Assembly: GCA_964389025.1 (NCBI GenBank)
Contig: CAYMCQ010000083.1
Location: 1 to 18,322, forward strand
Reading direction: 5' to 3'
DNA length: 18,322 bases
Origin: CAYMCQ01 sp964389025
GTDB taxonomy: Bacteria > Verrucomicrobiota > Verrucomicrobiia > Limisphaerales > CAYMCQ01
Shown: positions 1 through 6,930 of the stretch, piece after piece
Layout of the letters: each line of letters begins with the position of its first letter
How positions within the stretch are numbered: position 1 is the stretch's first letter
Program-made: the position numbers and the translations under genes
Notes under the pieces: generated by a model
Told to the model about the DNA's origin: nothing
Database searches by the model: none
Seen by the model: the letters and a program-made list of their open reading frames with translations, nothing else

Positions 1-80
1 ACCGCCAGCAACCCATTCCTTTTTATCGCCAATATGTGCCAATGTTATTGTTAATTTCTATAGAACGTAGCTTGGCGATT

Positions 81-119
81 GAAAGCGCCAGAGGGCTGGC
101 GCAGTCCAAAACCTGGCGG
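81..119 (+). repeat. Palindromic interspersed repeat, family A, solo copy
   Basis: This 39-bp unit contains the perfect hairpin GCGCCAG-AGGG-CTGGCGC (85-102) followed by a conserved tail. All 39 bases are identical to the reverse complement of 17116-17154 at the other end of the window, so it is a dispersed repeat and not a chance hairpin. Here it lies just beyond the stop codon of the minus-strand deaminase gene, where it could fold in the 3' part of that transcript. No T-run follows it in the minus direction, so it is not an obvious intrinsic terminator. Bases 1-80 hold nothing else I can identify. Confidence 0.85.
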
Positions 120-143
120 CAAGTCGCTGCTTGATGGGAAAAT

Positions 144-611
144 TCAATACGGAACTTTGTCCGCCTTGTTTTTCCATTCGACGAACGCCGTCAACGCTTC
201 CTTGCGAAGGAGTTGCTTCATCGGAATTTTGCGCTGGGAAATCGGCAGGGCGACTTCGCGGTAGATGAAATCGTCGTCGAAGGCTATGCGCGCGGCGTCT
301 TTGCGCGTGTTGCCATAGTAGACCGCTTTGAGCCGGGCCCAGTAAATCGCCGAGAGACACATCGGGCACGGTTCGCAACTGGTGTAAAGTTCGCAGCCGT
401 CGAGTTCGAATGTTTTCAGGCGCTTGCAGGCGTCGCGAATCGCGGAAACTTCCGCGTGCGCGGTCGGGTCGTTGCTTGACGTGACTTTGTTCCAGCCGCG
501 ACCGACGATGCGGTTTCCTTTGACAACAATCGCGCCGAACGGCCCGCCGTGATTGCCGCGCATTTTTTGGACGGACAGGCGAACGGCTTCGCGCATGAAT
601 TTTTTGTTCAT
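144..611 (-). CDS. guaD: Guanine deaminase-like nucleoside deaminase
   Basis: A 155-residue cytidine/deoxycytidylate deaminase-fold enzyme, predicted to hydrolyse guanine to xanthine in the cytoplasm. The zinc site is visible as HAE at residues 52-54 (H52 ligand, E54 proton shuttle) and PCPMC at 81-85 (C82 and C85 ligands). Features recalled from Bacillus-type GuaD are also present: SNDPTAHAEV around 46-55, TSCEPCPMC around 77-85, FDDDFIY around 111-117, and a C-terminal tyrosine as last residue. These favour GuaD over the tRNA adenosine deaminase TadA, although substrate choice within this fold is hard to call. The start is fixed by an ATGA overlap with the stop of the upstream deacetylase gene (608-611), pointing to translational coupling. 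An upstream extension of the frame exists but lies inside the deacetylase gene. It is the last gene of a ROK-deacetylase-deaminase operon. Confidence 0.85.
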   Translation of the reverse strand: MNKKFMREAVRLSVQKMRGNHGGPFGAIVVKGNRIVGRGWNKVTSSNDPTAHAEVSAIRDACKRLKTFELDGCELYTSCEPCPMCLSAIYWARLKAVYYGNTRKDAARIAFDDDFIYREVALPISQRKIPMKQLLRKEALTAFVEWKNKADKVPY

Positions 612-1462
612 GTGAAAATTGAATCCGCCTTTTCTTTGCAGGATAAGAATTTCCCGCCTGTGAAAACATTTTCGAGCCGGCCCTGCGACCATTTTTGCAG
701 GCGATAAATCGTCGCGAACGTGAAATCCGGCGCGGCGCTGCCCTGACCGCCGACGATTTCGGCACGGCGAACGTTGTCGAGCATCCACGCGGGAACGAGC
801 AAGTGATAAGGATTACGCTTCACTTCGCCAACATGGAACGAAAGCGCGGTGATCATGTCGGCCAAATCCTTCGCGCTGAGTTCGACCATCAAATTCGGCG
901 TTGTCATCGGCCCCCAAAACTCGGTCTCGACGACAAAACATTCGAAGTCTGGCGGTGTTTTTTTCAGCGCGTCCATCAGGAGGAAATGCGTGCCGATGTG
1001 CGTCGTGTTCCAGTCTTCTTCGTGCGGAAAGAAAATCACGCGCGGCTTGTTCGTCATCAGAATTTGCGCGATGACTTCGGCGCATTTCGCCCAATGTGCC
1101 GGGTCATCGGCGCGAGTCTTTGCAGAAATTCTTTCAAGTCCGGTTTCCGCTGTTTGCAGCAAGCCGAAGCCGAGATAATTGCACGCCTCTTTCAATTCCA
1201 GAAAGCGCGGAACCTTGCGGTCGGCCTTGTTGCCTTGCGTGACGGCTACGTTGATGACGTTCATCCGGGCCTCGCGCATCAAACGGATAGCGAATGCGCC
1301 TATGACGCATTCATCGTCTGGATGCGGTGAAAAAATCAGCGCCTTGGGTGCGTTCGCGGGAATTTCAGGGCGCGGGGCGGATGGAAAACCGCCGAGCGGA
1401 AACGTTTTCCCGTTCGCGACAAGTTTCGTGAAGTCAGAAATGTATTGATGGTAAACGTTCAT
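608..1462 (-). CDS. PIG-L/LmbE family deacetylase
   Basis: A 284-residue protein of the PIG-L/LmbE (GlcNAc-deacetylase-like) superfamily, which are metal-dependent amidohydrolases that usually remove acetyl groups from N-acetyl sugars or sugar conjugates. The family motif is PHPDDE at residues 46-51, with H47 and D50 as expected metal ligands and D49 as general base. The third-ligand region is HEEDWNTTH at 147-155, with H155 the likely ligand. Length is near the family's usual 220-290. No signal peptide is visible, so a cytoplasmic location is expected. Both ends overlap neighbours by 4 bp (1459-1462 with the ROK gene, 608-611 with the deaminase), so the three should be co-translated. The natural substrate cannot be read from the sequence; the neighbouring sugar-kinase-like gene makes an amino-sugar derivative plausible. 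Confidence 0.88.
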   Translation of the reverse strand: MNVYHQYISDFTKLVANGKTFPLGGFPSAPRPEIPANAPKALIFSPHPDDECVIGAFAIRLMREARMNVINVAVTQGNKADRKVPRFLELKEACNYLGFGLLQTAETGLERISAKTRADDPAHWAKCAEVIAQILMTNKPRVIFFPHEEDWNTTHIGTHFLLMDALKKTPPDFECFVVETEFWGPMTTPNLMVELSAKDLADMITALSFHVGEVKRNPYHLLVPAWMLDNVRRAEIVGGQGSAAPDFTFATIYRLQKWSQGRLENVFTGGKFLSCKEKADSIFT

Positions 1463-2856
1463 TTTTCAATCCGCGGCAAACTGGCGGCGGCGACAGCCTG
1501 CCCGTGGCGCTTATCTTTTTCATCCGGCGTGTGAAAAGCAATCCGCGAAAACAGATCAGGAAATTCAACGCGCAAAACTTCCTTCGCGCCGGCCAGAATC
1601 AAATCGCCGCCCGGGCCACTCGTGACGCGGCCAAGAATCAGCACATGGCGCAGGTCGTAAAAGTCTGCGAAATGTGCCACCCCGTAGCCGAGATAAGTGC
1701 CGATGGTTTCGTAAATCTTTCGCGCGCGCTCATCGCCTTTTTCCATGAGCGATTGCACGAGCTTGAGTTTTTCCGGAAGCGGCATCGCGGGGTCACATTC
1801 AATTTTTACGACTGGCATCAAACGACCGACACATTGCTGGGAAAAATATTGGACGCCGCAGCCGTAATCACCGGACCACTCGTCAACGGGCGCGTTTGGG
1901 TTGTAATCAATCGGGGTAAAAGCCAGTTCGTTCAGCCACGACGTGACGTTGCCTTCCGGCGTGACGTAGCCGCCGGCGGTGCTGGTGCCGAGCGCGATGC
2001 CGAGGACGGAATTTGCGTTGAGCGACATCGAACCGGCGAGCGCAGTCACTTCGCCGTCGTTGATGATCTCGAACGGGACGTTGTTCCAAGCTCTTTTGAT
2101 TTCGAGGAACAAATCCTTACAGCGCTCATTGAAAACATTCGGCGGCACGCCGCGAAAGAGCGATGCGACTTTCACGCGGTTGTTGACGTAAACTCCCGCC
2201 GCGCTACCACCGATTGCGTCCACTCGCGGCAGATGTTTCGCTGCGCTGCGCAACGAATCCATGATGCCGTCAAAGTGATACTGCGGGTCGGTTTGCGGCA
2301 CTGGATTCCAAACCACCTCTTCGCTGAAAACCGCTTTTCCATCAATAACGGCGGCCACTTTTCGATCGCTGCCGCCAAGATCGAAACCGATGCGGCAGCC
2401 GTCCAAATGTCGCCCCAAAGGTTTCGTGTTCGCGCGCTGCGGCGGGATCTTGCTGTTGACGATGGTTTCAAACGGTCGTCCGTAAATCTTTAAGCCCATC
2501 ATTTCGGCGTCGAACATTCGTGGTATGCTTTCGTAGAAATACCGCTCAAAAAATTCGCCTGGCCCATTGAAATAAAGTCTGAAACCTCCTCGTGACCAGA
2601 GCAGAAATTTAATGAGCCGTTCGATGTAACGGAAATTTCCGGTCGCCTGCGGATGATCTGCTGAGAAAATTTCAGTTTGGAAATGGCAGACTGAGCCGTC
2701 GGCCTGTTCGAGAGCGAGCTGGACAGGGACAGCTTTGCCCGAGGCACGAACCTGTTCCTGAAAATTGCGGTTCGCCAAAACTGCGGGACGGAATTGAGTG
2801 TCCAGCGCCGGGATAATTCGCGGCATGATTAGTTTGAGTCCGTCGTTTTGATTCAT
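1459..2856 (-). CDS. ROK-family sugar kinase-like protein with N-terminal extension
   Basis: A 465-residue protein whose C-terminal two thirds is an ASKHA-fold ROK kinase. Counting from the ATG at 2856, the first phosphate-binding loop IGFDLGGSDRK is at about 156-166, the catalytic ND pair at 266-267 (INDGEVTALAGS), and the second phosphate loop LGIALGTSTAGG at about 285-296. A GDYGCG segment near 329-334 lies where many ROK proteins have their cysteine-rich zinc motif, but the full CxCGxxGC pattern is missing. ROK kinases usually have about 300 residues; here about 150 extra N-terminal residues match no domain I know. It could be an active hexokinase or a non-catalytic sensor. I chose ATG 2856 because a promoter lies just upstream; TTG 2859 and ATG 2826 are alternatives. 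It is the first gene of a three-gene overlapping operon. Confidence 0.8.
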   Translation of the reverse strand: MNQNDGLKLIMPRIIPALDTQFRPAVLANRNFQEQVRASGKAVPVQLALEQADGSVCHFQTEIFSADHPQATGNFRYIERLIKFLLWSRGGFRLYFNGPGEFFERYFYESIPRMFDAEMMGLKIYGRPFETIVNSKIPPQRANTKPLGRHLDGCRIGFDLGGSDRKVAAVIDGKAVFSEEVVWNPVPQTDPQYHFDGIMDSLRSAAKHLPRVDAIGGSAAGVYVNNRVKVASLFRGVPPNVFNERCKDLFLEIKRAWNNVPFEIINDGEVTALAGSMSLNANSVLGIALGTSTAGGYVTPEGNVTSWLNELAFTPIDYNPNAPVDEWSGDYGCGVQYFSQQCVGRLMPVVKIECDPAMPLPEKLKLVQSLMEKGDERARKIYETIGTYLGYGVAHFADFYDLRHVLILGRVTSGPGGDLILAGAKEVLRVEFPDLFSRIAFHTPDEKDKRHGQAVAAASLPRIEK

Positions 2857-2866
2857 CAACGCCAGC

Positions 2867-2895
2867 GTTTTAATTCAGGGCGCGGGCAACTTCAA
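2867..2895 (-). promoter_or_regulatory. Sigma70-type promoter of the ROK operon
   Basis: On the minus strand, -35 TTGAAG (2895-2890), a 17-bp spacer and -10 TAAAAC (2872-2867) lie directly before the first gene of the operon. With the usual 7-nt gap, transcription would begin at 2859, only three bases before the ATG at 2856. That leaves no room for a Shine-Dalgarno site and implies a practically leaderless mRNA. Confidence 0.5.
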
Positions 2896-2962
2896 TCTCA
2901 TTTGAACCTGGCAAGCCATTTCAAATCAACCGGCGGATTTTTTGGCGGGCTTGTCTTTCGAT

Positions 2963-2992
2963 CCCGCGAGCGGGCGGCGCTGAGGACAGCGC
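2963..2992. repeat. Double hairpin downstream of the Ig-protein gene
   Basis: Two adjacent small palindromes: CCCG-CGAG-CGGG (2963-2974) and GCGCTG-AGGA-CAGCGC (2977-2992). The second begins 7 nt after the stop codon of the minus-strand secreted protein gene. There is no T-tract, so it is not a standard intrinsic terminator, but it could stabilise the 3' end of that mRNA. The style (short GC-rich stem with an AGGA loop) resembles the other palindromic repeats in the window; no second copy is present here, so repeat status is inferred. Confidence 0.45.
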
Positions 2993-2999
2993 TCCACCT

Positions 3000-5996
3000 T
3001 CACGGCCGGCTCACGCGGATGTATTGTTGGGTCACGGTGTTCGTGACTGTCAGCAGCGGCACAAGAATGTTGGTCGTGTTGCCGTTGCCGACGACGTTCG
3101 TGTAGTTCGCCCAGTTTTGCGCCGTCAGGTCCGTCGCCCGCTGCACGGTGTAACTCTTGTAAGGCTCGGTCGCAAAACTGAAGGTGAAATTGGCTCCGAC
3201 TATTTGCGGCGAGAGAAGCTGGACTGGCGATATGGAAATAGCTTCAACACGGATGTTGTCGAAGATGGCGAAATTGTTTGCGGTGCCGATGGTGGAACCG
3301 AACGCGTCATTGTAACCAATCATCACCGTGCCGTTCGTGTAGGCGAATGTGTTCGTGTATTGCGCGATGGCAGTGCCGTTGAGCAGGCAGGTGATCAAAT
3401 TGAATTCCTGGCGCACTTCGCCGCTGATCCATCGCAATCCGGCGCTCCCGTTGACGTTGGTGAAGCCGGCAATCGTGTTCGATGGGAACAAACTGACAAA
3501 TCCCGGATCCAGGTTGTCAAACTGCGGCCCGAGCGGCGGCGTGGGGCCAAACGTCGTGTTATTCGTGAGCATCAAAAACGGAATCCCGTTGCTGCCTCTG
3601 AAACACGAAAAATCCCGCACGCTCGTGTTGCCCGCCGCGACGTTGCCGTCGCCGGCCACCGCGAAAAACAATCCATCGCTCGTCGTCTGGCCGACGCGAT
3701 TCGTGACGTTGCCGGAGTGGTTGATTCCAAAGAGAGAGTGTTCGGTCGAAATCCCGAGGGTCGTCCAGTTGATCCACAGATCGAACTTGAGCGCGAAATT
3801 TCCCGATACTGACTGGCCGACCGGATAAAGGTTCACGCCGGCGGCGGCGGCGGTCGCGTCTTTGTTCACCGTGAGATACAATCCTTTCGTTGTTCCTCCC
3901 GTCGAATGCGGCGCGGACGGAATGTTCGTCGGAAATGTCACCGTCGAATAATCGAAACCAAAGATCACCTTGAAATCTTCCGCGCCGGAGTCCGCGCCAA
4001 AAAAGATTTTGTAGCCGTTCGTCGTTCCGGCGTTCGTCACGATGCTCGGAGAACCGTAACCGTCAAAGTCTTCAACCAACGCGAATGTGAGCGTGGCGAC
4101 GGCGCTTGTCACACTGCCAACGACGTTGGTTACGACGACGGAATAACTTCCGACATCCGCCAACTGCGCGTTGGTGCGGGTGTAGCTCGTGCCCGTCGCT
4201 CCGGAAAGGTTGGCGCCGTTGAACCGCCATTGATAATTCAACGGCGCTGTGCCGGAAGCGGTGACGGTGAAAGTGGCGTTCGAGCCTAAGCTCACGCTCT
4301 GGTTCTGCGGCTGCGCGGTGATGCTCGGCGGATTGGAAAGCACGGTCAACGTGGCGACGGCACTCGTGACCGAGCCTACGGAATTCGTCACAACGACTGT
4401 GTAACTGCCTGCATCGGCGAATTGCGCATTGCTGCGCGTATAGCCGCTGTTGGTCGCGCCAGCGATGTCCGCAGTGTTGAACCGCCACTGATAGCCCAAA
4501 GGCGCGGTGCCGCTGGCCGTCACGGTGAAGGTCGCGTTCTGTCCCTCGTTGGTCGTCACGTTTTGCGGCTGGCCGCTGATGCTGGGCGCAATGCCGGTCA
4601 GACTCAACACGGCGACCGTGCTGGTGATTGAGCCGCTGTAATCGCTGACAACGACGTCGTAACTTCCCGCATTGTTGGATTGCGCGTTCGAGATGGAAAA
4701 CGGGTTGGTGGTCGCGCCGGAAATGTTCGTGCCGTTGAAGCGCCATTGGTAGCCAAGCGGGTCGGTTCCCTGCGCGGTGACGCTGAAGGTGGCGGTCGAA
4801 CCGATGTTGGTGGTCTGGCTTTGCGGTTGAGCCGTGATGCCCAGCGCGATGCGGAACACGTGAAGTTTTTGTCCCGAGGCATAGGCCAGTGTGGGACTTA
4901 AGACGCGGATGCGGTTGATGCTCGCGGAATTGTTGTAGCCCTCCGTCGTCCACGTCGCGCCGCCGTTTGTGGTGTGGAGAAAATTGTCCGAGTAAGGCGA
5001 ACTGCTGCCGTCACCACCCGCCCAACCTTCGTTCGTGCTGATGAAGCCAACGCCCTGCCAGTAATATCCGTCGGAGCTTGAGGCGATCGTTGCAGAAATG
5101 TTGGTGTAAGGGACGCCGTTGGAATTCCACGTCGCACCGCCGTCGGTTGTCTTGTAGTAGATGAGTGTGTTGTTCAGATTGGTGTTGCTGGTGACGTTCT
5201 GTTGCAACGAAACGTAGCCGACATCTGGTGACGGCCAGGACATTTTCCAGAAATAGCAGCAGGGAATCCCCGTCGTCGCCACCGGAGTCCAGTTCGTTCC
5301 GCCGTCCGTCGTGCGCGCAATCCGTCCGTAGTAAGTCAGGCCGCAGCTCGTCGCGAAGCTGTTCGTGCTCATGCCCACGAGGAAGCCGTTGGTCTTGTCC
5401 TTGAAGTAAACGTCCATGATGCCGCCCATCACGCCGAGGCCATTGGTGTTTAAGTTGAGGATCGTCCAGTTCGTGCCGCCGTCGGTGCTTTTGATGAAGT
5501 GGGCGGAACCGCGCACGCGCCCACCGCCGTAGATCGTTTGCGAATCAAGAACATGGAAAGCACAAATCCCCATCATGCCGGCTTCGGCAAAGCCCGGATG
5601 GTTCGTCCACGTCGTGCCGCCGTCGAACGTTTCATACAGGAGGTTCGTGTCCGTGACGTTTCCGTCATACGAGCCGGGGCCGAGGTTCCCCGCGAAACCG
5701 TGCGTGGCCGTCAGGAAACTGATGGCGCGAAAATGTGCCACGAGATTCGTGCCAGGGTAGGAGTTGGTCGAAGACTTGACCTGCGTCCAGGTGTTACCGC
5801 CGTCCGTCGTTTTATGGATCCCCGCGCGCCCGCGCGCCGTCCAGCCCGTCGTCGCATCCAGCATGTAGATATCATCATGGCGCGAAGTGCCGCTTGGCGA
5901 ATTTGGCAACATTGACCAACTCGGAGTCTGTCCTGTGGTGGAAAACTGAAGTAGCAAAACGAGCGCGGATGTCGCGGAAAACAAATGGGGTTTCAT
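3000..5996 (-). CDS. Large secreted YCF48/Ig-like repeat protein
   Basis: A 998-residue exported protein with no catalytic motif I can recognise. The N-terminus has the form of a signal peptide (MKPHLF, hydrophobic run to about residue 19, then STTGQT). Residues of about 50-365 carry six copies of a T-D/N-GG-x-xW motif typical of YCF48/BNR-type beta-propeller blades. Three Ig-like domains follow at about 386-638, each with an A/G-QPQ start, a YQWRFN core and an AGSY/VGSY strand. Residues of about 640-918 form a beta-rich region resembling a concanavalin-like carbohydrate or adhesion module, ending in FDNIRVE. The last 70 residues (SYTVQRATDLT..NW..QYIRVSRP) match the fibronectin-like tail common on verrucomicrobial exported proteins. 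ATG 5996 was chosen because the signal peptide starts there; ATG 6011 and TTG 6032 are in frame upstream. It lies 44 bp after rluA and may be transcribed with it. The role is probably surface binding or adhesion (inference). Confidence 0.85.
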   Translation of the reverse strand: MKPHLFSATSALVLLLQFSTTGQTPSWSMLPNSPSGTSRHDDIYMLDATTGWTARGRAGIHKTTDGGNTWTQVKSSTNSYPGTNLVAHFRAISFLTATHGFAGNLGPGSYDGNVTDTNLLYETFDGGTTWTNHPGFAEAGMMGICAFHVLDSQTIYGGGRVRGSAHFIKSTDGGTNWTILNLNTNGLGVMGGIMDVYFKDKTNGFLVGMSTNSFATSCGLTYYGRIARTTDGGTNWTPVATTGIPCCYFWKMSWPSPDVGYVSLQQNVTSNTNLNNTLIYYKTTDGGATWNSNGVPYTNISATIASSSDGYYWQGVGFISTNEGWAGGDGSSSPYSDNFLHTTNGGATWTTEGYNNSASINRIRVLSPTLAYASGQKLHVFRIALGITAQPQSQTTNIGSTATFSVTAQGTDPLGYQWRFNGTNISGATTNPFSISNAQSNNAGSYDVVVSDYSGSITSTVAVLSLTGIAPSISGQPQNVTTNEGQNATFTVTASGTAPLGYQWRFNTADIAGATNSGYTRSNAQFADAGSYTVVVTNSVGSVTSAVATLTVLSNPPSITAQPQNQSVSLGSNATFTVTASGTAPLNYQWRFNGANLSGATGTSYTRTNAQLADVGSYSVVVTNVVGSVTSAVATLTFALVEDFDGYGSPSIVTNAGTTNGYKIFFGADSGAEDFKVIFGFDYSTVTFPTNIPSAPHSTGGTTKGLYLTVNKDATAAAAGVNLYPVGQSVSGNFALKFDLWINWTTLGISTEHSLFGINHSGNVTNRVGQTTSDGLFFAVAGDGNVAAGNTSVRDFSCFRGSNGIPFLMLTNNTTFGPTPPLGPQFDNLDPGFVSLFPSNTIAGFTNVNGSAGLRWISGEVRQEFNLITCLLNGTAIAQYTNTFAYTNGTVMIGYNDAFGSTIGTANNFAIFDNIRVEAISISPVQLLSPQIVGANFTFSFATEPYKSYTVQRATDLTAQNWANYTNVVGNGNTTNILVPLLTVTNTVTQQYIRVSRP
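4083..4841 (-). repeat. Three tandem Ig-domain repeats, 258-bp period
   Basis: The three Ig-like domains begin exactly 86 codons apart (258 bp), at about 4838, 4580 and 4322 on the minus strand. Domains 2 and 3 are the most alike: both contain ATFTVTASGTAPL and SVTSAVATLT. Domain 1 has diverged more. The constant spacing and high similarity point to duplication of a single unit within the gene. Confidence 0.8.
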
Positions 5997-6040
5997 GTAT
6001 GAGTAAATCATCGTTACCAGAAGTCCGCGCAAAAGCCAGA

Positions 6041-6832
6041 CTATTTCTCAGCGGCAACGTCGAATCCGAATCCGCGCAAAAATTCCTCGGAAGGCGCGGC
6101 GATTTTGACCTGTTTCCGGCTGAACGGGTCAACGTAAGCCAGTTCAATCGCGCGCAAACCCATCGCCACTTTTTCAGAAGCCTTTGGTTTTGCGCGCGTT
6201 TCCGCGCCGTAAAGAAAATCGTTCACGACCGGGCAGCCCGATTCGGCAAGATGCACGCGAATCTGGTGCGTGCGTCCAGTCAACGGACGCGCTTCAACCA
6301 GCGCGAGAGATTCGCCACCGCCCGCGTTGCGTGTCTGGAGAACGCGGAAATGCGTTTCGGCGTCCTTGCCCGTGCGCGACACCCTCATCCTGCCCGGTTG
6401 CCCTTCGACAGGCTCGAGTTTCAAATTGCAGACCCACGCGGTTCGCTTCGGAACACCGCGCACCACGGCCAGATAAATTTTTTCGGTCGCCCGATTTTCA
6501 AAGAGCTCGCTGTAAGCCCTAACCGCGCCGGGACTTTTGGAGAACAGCAGGACACCGCTCGTCTCCGCGTCAAGCCGGTGGACGTGGCGGAGAAACTTCA
6601 AGTTCCTCGAACGCGCCCAAAAATCTCCCGCCGCGATGGATGATTCGAGCGCCGCCGGCAGGTTGCGGCTCGTCTGCATCCAGTCCGTCGGCGCGAGCAT
6701 CCAACCCGGCGGCTTGTCAATCGCCAGCGCCGAGCGGTCTTCGTAGAGGATGGGAATCTGGATCAGCGATTTCCGTTCTCCCAACTCGATGAAATTTGGT
6801 TTTGCCACGCGGAAATCTAAATGCTCCGGCAA
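6041..6832 (-). CDS. RluA-family pseudouridine synthase
   Basis: A 263-residue RNA pseudouridine synthase of the RluA family, expected to isomerise specific uridines in rRNA or tRNA in the cytoplasm. The family's catalytic motif is HRLDAETSG at about 85-93, with D88 the nucleophile. A second conserved block, GRTHQIRVHL, is at 186-195, and ILYEDRSALAIDKPPGW at about 28-44 is the usual entry to the catalytic domain. There is no N-terminal S4 domain, so it resembles the shorter RluA/RluC-like members; the target base cannot be assigned. No ATG is available at the N-terminus. TTG 6832 gives the longest form. GTG 6808 is a good alternative, because a TTTAGA hexamer lies 7 nt before it with TTGGCG 18 bp further upstream. 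It is divergent from the permease gene, with a 98-bp gap. Confidence 0.85.
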   Translation of the reverse strand: MPEHLDFRVAKPNFIELGERKSLIQIPILYEDRSALAIDKPPGWMLAPTDWMQTSRNLPAALESSIAAGDFWARSRNLKFLRHVHRLDAETSGVLLFSKSPGAVRAYSELFENRATEKIYLAVVRGVPKRTAWVCNLKLEPVEGQPGRMRVSRTGKDAETHFRVLQTRNAGGGESLALVEARPLTGRTHQIRVHLAESGCPVVNDFLYGAETRAKPKASEKVAMGLRAIELAYVDPFSRKQVKIAAPSEEFLRGFGFDVAAEK

Positions 6833-6890
6833 AATTTTGCGCCAAAATAAACTTCCTTTCCCAAAACCAAACCGCTCTTATCTTTCGCGT

Positions 6891-6926
6891 CACGCCGTAG
6901 CCCAGCGAAGGCGGACGCATTCCGCC
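6891..6926. repeat. Hairpin element in the permease leader
   Basis: A perfect inverted repeat GGCGGA-CGCAT-TCCGCC (6910-6926) ends 4 nt before the permease ATG at 6931. The preceding bases (6891-6909) look like the flank of a dispersed palindromic element, but no second copy is in this window. In mRNA the stem would cover the place where a ribosome-binding site would normally be, and no Shine-Dalgarno sequence is visible outside it, so it may dampen translation of the permease. Confidence 0.5.
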
Positions 6927-6930
6927 GAAC

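Noticed and set aside
79..264. A 61-codon plus-strand frame at the window start
   Set aside because: It consists of the family A repeat followed by the antisense of the deaminase gene, with no independent support.
1504..2493. A 329-codon plus-strand open frame
   Set aside because: It is antisense to the ROK gene, which has phosphate loops and the catalytic ND pair. The shadow product has no motif.
4083..4841. Regular repeats that might suggest a CRISPR-like or satellite array
   Set aside because: The 258-bp period corresponds exactly to 86-residue Ig domains in an open frame; there are no short identical repeats with unique spacers.
4072..4953. A 293-codon minus-strand open frame within the Ig gene
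   Set aside because: It is the same strand as the Ig-like gene in another phase. Its H/R/Q-rich periodic product merely mirrors the tandem DNA repeat.
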